Positions 9,760 to 17,818 of a DNA stretch of 64,000 bases are shown piece after piece. Origin of the DNA: Chryseosolibacter sp039917935. Its GTDB lineage: Bacteria > Bacteroidota > Bacteroidia > Cytophagales > Cyclobacteriaceae. The translations under genes and the position numbers were made by a program. The stretch lies in NCBI GenBank assembly GCA_039917935.1, contig JBDSIM010000247.1, positions 1 to 64,000 on the forward strand, given 5' to 3'. Numbering within the stretch: position 1 is the stretch's first letter; each line of letters opens with the position of its first letter. Below the pieces are notes generated by a model. It worked only from the letters and a program-made list of their open reading frames with translations. It ran no database searches and was not told the origin of the DNA.

Positions 9760-10746
9760 ATGGCTGAACTACTTGAAAAATATGGCGAATACCTTGCACT
9801 CGCCTACACGAGTGCTCTGAAAGAAGTTAGGAAAACGGATGACCCGGTCACCAATGTTTACCAGAATGGAAGTCCCTTCTCTTTTAGTTATGCAGTAGAC
9901 TATTTCGAAACGGCGGATGAGCAAGGTGTTGACGTTGAAAACATTCTGGCCGCCGGCACGCTCTACTACATTAAAACGCTTGCCGATGATCTCGGAATTC
10001 TCAGGGTTGCTGATGCTGTACTCATGCGCTGGACGAGTGGTATGCTGGATATTCCACAAGGAGCGACAGCCTCGAAGTTGTACAGCTACTATAAACTGAG
10101 GGATGAATATACGACTGCGGAGGAGCGCTCCATGTTTTACAAAATTGTCCTCAACGTAGGGAACGGAGAGGTGTTGGATAAGATGGCGGTAAACGAGGAA
10201 TTCACGAGCTTATGGGATACGCTGATGACTGAATCTGTCAAGTACATTGATAAGTACGAACAGAAGGAAACAAACTTTAGCGTAGTGTCGAAGGCAGCGA
10301 TATACCAGTCCATAAAAGAATTGCAATACAACCTCACAGTGTTCACGAGCGGCATGGTGAAAGCTGTGTTGCCGGAAATGTACCGGCAATTCGAGAAGGC
10401 GGTTGATATTATCGACGATGATAATGTAAAAGCCCAGTTGGGATGGGGGTACAGAAGGTCGATGTGGAATGTTATTGAAAGAGTCAGCCAGGAAGAATTC
10501 GGCTACAAGCCTAACGTTTCCGCTATGCGCACAGCCGCAGTGACAGGTCATAAGATTTTTGCCACCATTGCCAGCTTTGATGAAGGCCTCATGTCAGAAA
10601 CGGCGTTCCAGGAATTCATTCGCAATATTGAAACATTCATTATCGCCCAGAGCCAGTTAGGTGAGGAATCTCCGCGTAGCGAAGGCGATGAAGACGTGGA
10701 TAATAAGGTAACTGAAAATCTGGGAGAGGATGAATGGGACTTTTAA
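9760..10746 (+). CDS. Hypothetical helical cluster protein with acidic tail
   Basis: A 328-residue, largely helical soluble protein, 25 bases after the previous gene. It starts LLEKYGEYLALAYTSALKEV and ends with a strongly acidic tail (EGDEDVDN...LGEDEWDF). Aromatic residues are frequent (YFETADEQGVD, YYKLRDEY, WGYRRSMW). No catalytic pattern, signal peptide or membrane helix is evident and I do not recognise the family. Position in the run and consistent spacing argue for co-transcription. Confidence 0.7.
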   Translation: MAELLEKYGEYLALAYTSALKEVRKTDDPVTNVYQNGSPFSFSYAVDYFETADEQGVDVENILAAGTLYYIKTLADDLGILRVADAVLMRWTSGMLDIPQGATASKLYSYYKLRDEYTTAEERSMFYKIVLNVGNGEVLDKMAVNEEFTSLWDTLMTESVKYIDKYEQKETNFSVVSKAAIYQSIKELQYNLTVFTSGMVKAVLPEMYRQFEKAVDIIDDDNVKAQLGWGYRRSMWNVIERVSQEEFGYKPNVSAMRTAAVTGHKIFATIASFDEGLMSETAFQEFIRNIETFIIAQSQLGEESPRSEGDEDVDNKVTENLGEDEWDF

Positions 10747-10806
10747 AATGTTCCGGAAACCCGTAGACATAATCGAACTTTTTAACTGATAATTAATTCA
10801 ATCACG

Positions 10807-11877
10807 ATGCAGTTGACTAATGGTAATAATATAAAAGAAGCCGCCAAGGAAAAGGCCAGGCTCATCCTCGCCCAGTCCGTCTCATTCAGACATATGCCTT
10901 TTGATCTTCAAAAGAAAATATATCATGATGTTATGGATGAGCAGATGGGTTTAATGATGGGGAATGGGAAAGAACAACTTTCCAAAGGCATGGCCCCTGG
11001 CATAGTCTCTAATTTGCTCTCTGGTGGAAACGCTGGCTTTGTTAAGAAATCGAGTGATCTGCTCGATGATAAACGCCATGAGAAAGGATTTAATGAGGGC
11101 GTGGACGCATTCGAAGACCTGGTCGATTCCGTAGACTTTCCGCTGTTTGTTAAAGACCTTCTGAAAGCTGTGTTTGATGCCAATATTTCCGTGATGAAGG
11201 CTCAGACCGATGACTATATCAGGCTCATGAAGGAGGCAACGACTGGTCTTGCGAAATTCATCAAAGACATTGACCCGACCACAACCTTTGCGTACCTGGC
11301 GGAAAATAACAGTGATGAATTCGGAATCTCCATGGAAGATGGACCAGGCGGTGAGCAAAAGATGGAGCTGACCAATCCAAAAGGAGAGAAAGTAGACGTC
11401 GAGGACAATGAAGTGAAAGCTAAGATCATGGATGCCAAGATAAAAATGGCACAGGAGCACAGGGCTGCACTTCGCGAAATGATTCTCATGGGCGTCACAA
11501 GGCTTGTCGTAGAAAAAGGTGAGGTGGAAGCCGAAGTCAATTTTGAATTTCAAGGAAAGAGAACAGTTGACAAAGCAGACAAGGCAGGCGTCAAGACCAG
11601 CAAATCGTCAGGCTCATCTGCAAGTGCCAGCGGAGGAATCATCGGATCAGTATTTGGTGGTCCCAGGGCTGGTCATACTTCGAGTACCCGGCAGACCCAA
11701 TTCAGTGTATCAACAACGAAGAGCAAATCTGAAGATGAGTTAAAAGCCAAGCTGCGCGGACTTGTTAAGATCCAGTTTAAGACTGACTTCTTCAAGCTTG
11801 ACAATTTTGCAAAGATGTATGGTCCGGCCACGGAAGGTGAGAAAGAGGCGGCCGCGATGAAAGCACCCGCTAAGTAA
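10807..11877 (+). CDS. Hypothetical cluster protein, helical N-terminus and beta-rich C-terminus
   Basis: A 356-residue protein. Residues 1-165 are helical. About 200-260 contain a helix and a beta segment (REMILMGVTRLVVEKGEVEAEVNFEFQ). A Ser/Gly-rich loop (GSSASASGGIIGSVFGG) is followed by a second beta/helix segment (LVKIQFKTDFFKLDNFAKMYG). The alternation of a conserved amphipathic helix and long strands suggests a structural or self-assembling protein. No known domain is asserted. It lacks a signal peptide. Confidence 0.7.
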   Translation: MQLTNGNNIKEAAKEKARLILAQSVSFRHMPFDLQKKIYHDVMDEQMGLMMGNGKEQLSKGMAPGIVSNLLSGGNAGFVKKSSDLLDDKRHEKGFNEGVDAFEDLVDSVDFPLFVKDLLKAVFDANISVMKAQTDDYIRLMKEATTGLAKFIKDIDPTTTFAYLAENNSDEFGISMEDGPGGEQKMELTNPKGEKVDVEDNEVKAKIMDAKIKMAQEHRAALREMILMGVTRLVVEKGEVEAEVNFEFQGKRTVDKADKAGVKTSKSSGSSASASGGIIGSVFGGPRAGHTSSTRQTQFSVSTTKSKSEDELKAKLRGLVKIQFKTDFFKLDNFAKMYGPATEGEKEAAAMKAPAK

Positions 11878-11903
11878 AAAATGGTTGCAAACGAAGGTGA
11901 TCA

Positions 11904-14171
11904 ATGGCACTGGCAGTTCTGAAGTACCTTGAAAAAACTGATGGGCATCATGTATTCGAGGCTGACATCGGTACGAACACGTATTATCAGTATAAGACGG
12001 GAAAGGAAAAAAGAAAGCAGAAAGGATTGGAAGTGGTTGATGAGGTGAACCATCAGTCTGCTTTGATAAAGGCTCCCGATTTTAATAGAGGTGGTTTTGA
12101 TACAAGGTTTGTTTTCAGGATACCCGAAAACGCAATTAACCGGGATAACCGGTTTATTCAGTTGTTAAGTTTCAAGACACAGAATCAAATATCGCCAGCC
12201 ATTTCAGAAGTGGTTACGATGCTTCCTTCAATGAGTGATTTTAATGGAGATTATAAACTTCCTAAGATGATGACGCTAACTCATACCAACCGGCACAGCA
12301 GCCAAATAAACACGGAACATGCGCCGTGCCGCATCAAAGAAAATAAAGTAAGCGAAGCGATGTTTTTTAATGCGATCCTGGGAGCGCTGCCCAATCTGTT
12401 GACCAACGCACTGCCAATGATCAGCAAGTTCATTCCTGGATTGCAGAAGGCCTTACCTGTCGTGGAAAAACTCTTACCGACCATTAGTAAGATTATCCCT
12501 ACCGATGTGAAGCCAGGCAAAGAAGGCATCGATCAGATATTAAACAACATATCACCGGAGACAATTAAAGCCATTTTGGAGGTTGTTCAGGGTGTAAATG
12601 CAAAGTCTGACAACAGCGTGTCGAATGGAAAGGCAGAGGCCAAAAGCCAGTCAAAACACAGTCATGATTTTTCCATCAATCCGGCTACCCTGATGCAACT
12701 TGCTCCGCTGCTCGAGAAAGTGCTCTCGCCGGAGACAATCAAGGCTATCGGTGATAACCCCGTCCAATTGTTTAAAGCAATTTCGGATAGCGCCGTCAAA
12801 TTCCAGAAGATGGGTCTTGACCAGGTTGAGAAAGTCAACCCTGTTATGAATGGTTCCAATCTTGATAAAACTGTGCAGGGCATGGCGCTCCGGAGCAGAG
12901 CGCGAACGCTTGGGTATAGTGAGGCCAAAATAGCTCCTGCATTGCTTGCTGCCCTCCCTGCATTGATGCCGGTACTGGAAAAAGTTCTGTCACCAGATAT
13001 GATCAATGCTGTTGGCGAACAACCTGTGAAATTATTCAATGCCATAGCCGATGCCGGTTTGAAGCATACAAAACAGGAATTGGACCACCTGGAAAAAATT
13101 AATCCCGGTGTGGACGACCCGGCTTTTGATCTGCTCGCGGCCTCTATGAGCATCAAAAGTTCAGTAGCCATCAAAGCCAAATTCAGTAATGCTTACGCTA
13201 TTGATTTTACAGACGTCAAAATGATTTCGATTGGAGGAAAGGAAAAGGTTGTGTATGACAGAAGACAAAAAATACATATACCTGTTAAAATAACCTCCGG
13301 AGAACGCAGGGGTCAAAAGCAAACTCAGATCCCAAAAGCCATCTTCCAACTCATCATCCAGGATGGGCATTCGATGAGTGTGTTGCTTGAAAAGAAATTC
13401 AGGCTCAACGATATCACTATTGGCAGCCCGGTAACCGGCATCACGCTGGATTCGGATGAGCTGAAAAAACTTCCCCTGAACCGGGACCTAAAGCTTGAGC
13501 TTTCTTTCCATTGGAAAAAAGGGGACAAGATTGAAGGTACATTCAAGAATCATTACTTGTGGCTTTCAGATGGGTATGTCTACCAGCGATCCGGGAAAAC
13601 CATACAGCAACACTTTGCATTGAATGATGTATCCAGATTCCGGAACTATTGGCACAAGGTGTGGGAAGGTGGGCCGGAAACGCATGGAAGGTGGAACATC
13701 GATTTTGAATGTAAATATTACTACACCCTCAACGATAAGGACACAAACATCAGGAAGCTTGAGACAAAGAAGAAGATCGTATCAGATTCTGCGGCTCAGA
13801 AAGATCAGGACAACCACAGGAGAAAGATCTCCGCTAAGGTCAAGTCTGGTATGGAGATCAGCCTCGCTGCATACAATGAACTATTAGCCTTGCATCAGCT
13901 GACACCGTTGATCCCCGCCCAGTTAAGTGCTTTTCTTGGGCAGGAATTTATGAAGGAAGCCGCAACAGCGGCAAGGGTAAGTGTAGACTTCAAGGGTAAA
14001 AAAGGAGAAACGGCTGCGCTTTGGGCCTACCCGGAAGGAAATATTCAATCCTATATATTGAGCAAGGTGACCACGGTTGATCCGTCAGGGATGATTACCG
14101 CGGCGCAGGAGGAAGAAGTGTTCTTCCCCAAATTTTCAACAGTCCATTTCATAGGTACTAAATCGGAATGA
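11904..14171 (+). CDS. Large cluster protein with internal helical repeats
   Basis: A 755-residue protein without signal peptide. Residues 1-110 look beta-rich. About 155-402 hold two clear copies of a ~57-residue helical repeat (258-312 and 343-402), marked by LLEKVLSPETIKAIG versus VLEKVLSPDMINAVG and by QLFKAISD versus KLFNAIAD. A degenerate copy lies around 159-222. The C-terminal 330 residues are beta-rich (IHIPVKITSGERRGQ, LKLELSFHWKKGDKIEG). The layout suggests a scaffold or surface protein rather than an enzyme. Its stop overlaps the next start (ATGA, 14168-14171), which implies translational coupling. Confidence 0.75.
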   Translation: MALAVLKYLEKTDGHHVFEADIGTNTYYQYKTGKEKRKQKGLEVVDEVNHQSALIKAPDFNRGGFDTRFVFRIPENAINRDNRFIQLLSFKTQNQISPAISEVVTMLPSMSDFNGDYKLPKMMTLTHTNRHSSQINTEHAPCRIKENKVSEAMFFNAILGALPNLLTNALPMISKFIPGLQKALPVVEKLLPTISKIIPTDVKPGKEGIDQILNNISPETIKAILEVVQGVNAKSDNSVSNGKAEAKSQSKHSHDFSINPATLMQLAPLLEKVLSPETIKAIGDNPVQLFKAISDSAVKFQKMGLDQVEKVNPVMNGSNLDKTVQGMALRSRARTLGYSEAKIAPALLAALPALMPVLEKVLSPDMINAVGEQPVKLFNAIADAGLKHTKQELDHLEKINPGVDDPAFDLLAASMSIKSSVAIKAKFSNAYAIDFTDVKMISIGGKEKVVYDRRQKIHIPVKITSGERRGQKQTQIPKAIFQLIIQDGHSMSVLLEKKFRLNDITIGSPVTGITLDSDELKKLPLNRDLKLELSFHWKKGDKIEGTFKNHYLWLSDGYVYQRSGKTIQQHFALNDVSRFRNYWHKVWEGGPETHGRWNIDFECKYYYTLNDKDTNIRKLETKKKIVSDSAAQKDQDNHRRKISAKVKSGMEISLAAYNELLALHQLTPLIPAQLSAFLGQEFMKEAATAARVSVDFKGKKGETAALWAYPEGNIQSYILSKVTTVDPSGMITAAQEEEVFFPKFSTVHFIGTKSE

Positions 14172-14362
14172 CAGCAATGAAAAGACAAGATATTTTTCCA
14201 GTACAGTTATCGACGGAGAATTCGGAATCAGCAATCAAGATGGAAGGACAAAAAGTCGTGTTCAATAAAAAGGTGGCGTTACTGCCAGTCGACATCAGAA
14301 AGGAAGAAACAACAAACATTCAATCTGGCAATGGAAGAACTGATCGACGGCCCGGCGCCTGA
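14168..14362 (+). CDS. Small hypothetical cluster protein
   Basis: A 64-codon frame whose ATG overlaps the stop of the 755-residue gene by four bases (ATGA) and whose end overlaps the following gene by 32 bases. Its middle (KMEGQKVVFNKKVALLPVDI) reads like a short beta hairpin. The overlap pattern favours a real gene, but nothing in the product is recognisable, and it could instead be leader sequence for the next frame. Confidence 0.5.
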   Translation: MTAMKRQDIFPVQLSTENSESAIKMEGQKVVFNKKVALLPVDIRKEETTNIQSGNGRTDRRPGA

Positions 14363-14666
14363 CGGAAATGATGTTGCCTTCGTTGACGAAGCCATGCTCG
14401 AGATGGGCGACTTCTTGTCACAGATGACTGACGTGGATGGTTATCTGGTTGACGCGGAAATGCTAACTGCTCTGACGGTGGAAAAGGTGAACTTGTCGAT
14501 GCCGATACAGCTTGATCTGCACGTGAGAGACGATGGTTCTGTTCTTCTGGGTGGGTCACCTCCCCTGTATTACACAGAGACAACATTTTCACCTGTATTC
14601 CACCAGTTAACGATCAATATAATAGCGAAGGAAAAAGAAAATCAGGAAAACGAATGGCGGCCGTAA
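14331..14666 (+). CDS. Small acidic beta-rich cluster protein
   Basis: A 111-residue protein with an acidic N-terminus (DEAMLEMGDFLSQMTDVDG) and a beta-rich core: VEKVNLSMPIQLDLHV, then GSVLLGGSPPLYY and FSPVFHQLTINI. Such a compact core suggests a small structural subunit or adaptor. Its last 13 bases overlap the start of the next gene. Function unknown. Confidence 0.65.
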   Translation: MEELIDGPAPDGNDVAFVDEAMLEMGDFLSQMTDVDGYLVDAEMLTALTVEKVNLSMPIQLDLHVRDDGSVLLGGSPPLYYTETTFSPVFHQLTINIIAKEKENQENEWRP

Positions 14667-15388
14667 ACAAAGAGTGGAAACTGGAATCATTTATCGACTC
14701 CCTGGTGATAGAACTTGACAAAGCCAGAGAAATCCTGGCAGTAAAAGCTATCAACCGTCCCCTAACCTATACGGTCAAGGATGTCGGCATGGATTTAAAT
14801 CTCTTTCCAACTTTCAACGGAAGTGAAGTGAGGTTCGTGACTGCGCAACCCGGTCAGACGGGGGCATCCAAACTATCGATTCAATTGGGCTCCATTACTG
14901 ACCAGCAAATCAGACAAACTTCAAAGGAGCCGATGACAAGAGACAATATTTCGATCGAGGCTATTGATATGGATCCTGAAATGAAAAGGAATTTGCGCAC
15001 GATGGGGATATCATCTGTGGATGACCTGGAGAAGATAGAGAAGAAAAATGTTGACCTGGAAAAACTGGGAAGTAAGAACGTCAGCTATAAGAACCTCGCG
15101 GATGTAATCAACAAGTCCAAACGTGGAAATCTTCCCCCTGTCGTCAGTAAAGTTAGTTTAAGTTTAAGCGAGGGAAACCCTGTATTAATAGTCGAGGGAA
15201 AGAATCTTCACGTAAATAGCAAATTTCCGCCGGTGGCTGTGGTCAACAGCAAGCTTGCGAATATTGTTGCGTCAGATTCAAATCAACTAAAAATCGAGGT
15301 GGATCCTGACAACATGCGTCAGGGTAAGAATGAACTTGTAATGACATTGGATCCCTATGCGATCTTTAAATTGGAAATAAATAATTGA
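14654..15388 (+). CDS. Cluster protein with IPT/TIG-like C-terminal domain
   Basis: A 244-residue protein in three parts. Residues 1-90 start with a helix (LESFIDSLVIELDKAREIL) and beta strands. About 105-155 form a helical segment with a possible helix-hairpin-helix rhythm (LRTMGISSVDDLEKI...LGSKNVSYKNLADVI). About 160-244 read as an IPT/TIG-like immunoglobulin fold (PVVSKVSLSLSEGNPVLIVEG, then GKNELVMTLDPY). No signal peptide. The Ig-like end would suit protein-protein contact. It overlaps the gene before and lies four bases from the next, so it is firmly part of the same transcript. Confidence 0.7.
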   Translation: MAAVNKEWKLESFIDSLVIELDKAREILAVKAINRPLTYTVKDVGMDLNLFPTFNGSEVRFVTAQPGQTGASKLSIQLGSITDQQIRQTSKEPMTRDNISIEAIDMDPEMKRNLRTMGISSVDDLEKIEKKNVDLEKLGSKNVSYKNLADVINKSKRGNLPPVVSKVSLSLSEGNPVLIVEGKNLHVNSKFPPVAVVNSKLANIVASDSNQLKIEVDPDNMRQGKNELVMTLDPYAIFKLEINN

Positions 15389-15392
15389 AAAT

Positions 15393-16988
15393 ATGGGCAC
15401 ACAGAAAGGTAAATTATTTGAGCTCGCCAAAATGTACCATACGTACCAAAACCAAAATGTGCGAAATAAGAAGTTGAAGAATAAAAAGAAAACTGAAGAG
15501 GTGAAGGGGGAGCATTTTGATGAAGGTAAGTCCATCAGCCTGTCTTATAATTTTGAAATGTATCCTGAAGTTCTTTATGACTCACATCAGCGCCACGCAC
15601 CGGTCTCGCAAATGAGTGTTTTTGAAGATGTTAAAAGTGAAGCTTTCTATGTAGAGCCTTTTGATGAGGAGACCGTCGAAATTCCGTATCGTGAAACCAC
15701 GGACGAAGATGAGAAACTTGAAGGAATTGCTACGGGGTTTGGTGGCGATAGCGAGGAGATCGAGAGTATGGAAGAAGACGTGGAGAAGATGAAGGACATG
15801 GAAGGGAAACTGGATGACGTGTTTAAATCTGACGACGAGTCATCCGCCATGGAAGCAACAGACCTTGGTGGTATGAGTCATAAGAAGGCCGAGGATAATC
15901 AAACCGCAACAGGTCCGCCGGCGAAAGACGAAAAAATAAAGGAAGAAGTTAAGCCCTATGATGCAAGTGACGAAGAGTTTGCCAGGGATCTTGGCGCTAT
16001 CCTAAAGGGACAAAAAGTGTATGATGCCGAGCAGAAGAAACCAGTAGGCGGACACGGATCAAGAGGACCTTCCGCTCATAGGGAGGAAATTGGCTTGCCA
16101 GCAAAATCATCAGCATACCAGGATGATATGCTGGACCCAAACAAGAATGAACACATGATATTTGAAAAGATTGCGCAGAGCATGACGTACGCCAATTCAT
16201 ATGATCTGGGCTCCATCGCACTGAATGAGAAGTTTGAATTAATGGACGAGGAAATAGACAAGGATGAAGTAAGTAAAATCCTCAGGGATAAGAGGAGTAA
16301 AGCGGCTGACGATGCCGGAGACCTTGAAGGAGAATCCTCAACGACCATCAACGATTCCGCCGAGAGCATGGGAATTGAAAAATATGATCCTGCTGGTGCC
16401 CTGGATAACAATAATGGCGGGCGTCTCATAAAAGAAAATGTACTTCAGAAAGGTGACCTTATCCTGACTTCGTCTTCGGGTGCCTTCGACATGATTGATG
16501 GGACTCTTGGATCCGAAAGTATCGCAGGCATTTATACCGGAAGCAACACGCTACTGACAAAAGGTGACGGCGGCGCATTGGAAGAGAAAGCGCTCCAGCC
16601 CCATATAGGCAATAAGGGAGTGATGGTTGCACTTCGTCATCAGAATATTTCGTCGGAAAAAGCTTCGTCGATTGTTGATTCTCTTACAAAGCTACGCCCG
16701 GCCCCGGAGAAAAACCAGGCAGAGAACTGGTCGAAGATAAACTGTCCATCGATCAGCCTGCATCCGGATGTGTGTAATTCTGAAAACGTGACTGATAAGA
16801 AAAAATGCAACGTCTACGCGGGCAAGATACACCTCGGCACGATGGGCAATGACAGCTTTATGTGCGCGGAGTCTATAATCAATAGCTTCGAGAAAAACCA
16901 GTTGGGTTTTGTACCGCTTCTAACAAAAGAGCACAATGGAAGTTTGAAATATTTGGGTCATCTGAAAAACAAGGCAAAACATGAATAG
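15393..16988 (+). CDS. Acidic protein with permuted papain-like (NlpC/P60, YiiX-type) C-terminus
   Basis: A 531-residue protein. It begins with a basic stretch (KLKNKKKTEEVK), then a long, highly acidic, probably disordered region (about 60-310). The C-terminal 180 residues resemble permuted NlpC/P60 or YiiX-type enzymes: KGDLILTSSS at 353-362, AGIYTGSNTLL at 378-388 and FMCAESIINSF at 489-499, with Cys491 in the expected nucleophile position. The His normally found just before GIYIG is absent here (ESIAGIYTG), so the domain may be inactive or use another base. No signal peptide. The gene overlaps the next by eight bases. Confidence 0.6.
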   Translation: MGTQKGKLFELAKMYHTYQNQNVRNKKLKNKKKTEEVKGEHFDEGKSISLSYNFEMYPEVLYDSHQRHAPVSQMSVFEDVKSEAFYVEPFDEETVEIPYRETTDEDEKLEGIATGFGGDSEEIESMEEDVEKMKDMEGKLDDVFKSDDESSAMEATDLGGMSHKKAEDNQTATGPPAKDEKIKEEVKPYDASDEEFARDLGAILKGQKVYDAEQKKPVGGHGSRGPSAHREEIGLPAKSSAYQDDMLDPNKNEHMIFEKIAQSMTYANSYDLGSIALNEKFELMDEEIDKDEVSKILRDKRSKAADDAGDLEGESSTTINDSAESMGIEKYDPAGALDNNNGGRLIKENVLQKGDLILTSSSGAFDMIDGTLGSESIAGIYTGSNTLLTKGDGGALEEKALQPHIGNKGVMVALRHQNISSEKASSIVDSLTKLRPAPEKNQAENWSKINCPSISLHPDVCNSENVTDKKKCNVYAGKIHLGTMGNDSFMCAESIINSFEKNQLGFVPLLTKEHNGSLKYLGHLKNKAKHE

Positions 16989-17805
16989 AATACTAGGATT
17001 ACAAACTGAGCTCGACACGTTTAAACCTAAATTGAAACGTATGTCGAAGTCCGCGTCAATTTACTCGCACACCAGAGGTCCAAAATACTCTCTTGACAAG
17101 GCTACCCGATATTCGTTCGCAAAAACGCCGGCGGTGGCTGCCGGCTTGTTTGGCATTGCGGGATTAACGGGTGTTGAGGCAGCCAACCTGGGATTAGGTG
17201 TCGCAGGTCTGCTTGCACCTGTATTCACCAAATCAGGATCACTGTCCATCAACTCTGACAAAGCACAGCGGTTGCTCACACCCCAGGCACGGCAAAAACT
17301 TTCAAGCAAGAACAAGCACACCTACACTTACCCGGTTCTCTGGGTCAACTTCGACAGGCCCCTCGGTGAATTTGCCGATGCGCTTATTGAAGTTACTTGG
17401 GAAGGTAATGACTACGGTGAGATCGGGGCTGCTTATGTGCGAAGAAATCTTCAAAACACCACAGCATTTCCGAAATCATCACTTAATGTGAGCTTCACGA
17501 AGCTTGACAGGATACCACCCAATACGATGAAAGACCCGCGTGAGTGGCCGGTTGTTTTTGCATATGATGGAACTTTCGATCCATGGGGTAATGGACAGTT
17601 TGAGTTCCAGGGTGAGTTTGAGATCAACGCGTTTGGCGGACTCAAATTCAACAGGCATGATGTAAAAAGTGTTTCATTGATGGATTTTGCAATTACCAGC
17701 AAGGCGACAGATATCGTTCAGAGAAAGAGCAACAGGGCCTATACAGTTCCTGCCCTGCCAGCCGATCAAAAGAAATACCTTCTTGAACAAATTGGCAATC
17801 CCTAA
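16981..17805 (+). CDS. Hypothetical cluster protein with tag-like N-terminus
   Basis: A 274-residue protein. Its first ~35 residues (NRILGLQTELDTFKPK..., then SIYSHTR) align with the start of the next gene's product. A Gly/Ala-rich hydrophobic segment follows at about 44-80 (AAGLFGIAGLTGVEAAN). The rest is beta-rich (YPVLWVNFDRPLGEFADALIEV, FEFQGEFEINAFGG). No catalytic motif is recognisable. The hydrophobic segment could insert in a membrane or be a packing helix. It overlaps the upstream gene by eight bases and is 13 bases from the next start. Confidence 0.7.
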   Translation: MNRILGLQTELDTFKPKLKRMSKSASIYSHTRGPKYSLDKATRYSFAKTPAVAAGLFGIAGLTGVEAANLGLGVAGLLAPVFTKSGSLSINSDKAQRLLTPQARQKLSSKNKHTYTYPVLWVNFDRPLGEFADALIEVTWEGNDYGEIGAAYVRRNLQNTTAFPKSSLNVSFTKLDRIPPNTMKDPREWPVVFAYDGTFDPWGNGQFEFQGEFEINAFGGLKFNRHDVKSVSLMDFAITSKATDIVQRKSNRAYTVPALPADQKKYLLEQIGNP

Positions 17806-17818
17806 AAAACAAGCGATC

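Noticed and set aside
17687..17818. Upstream extension of the caspase-like/PLC-like protein (44 more residues)
   Set aside because: The extra part overlaps the previous gene in another frame and lacks protein-like character. The ATG at 17819 gives an N-terminus that matches the neighbour's tag.
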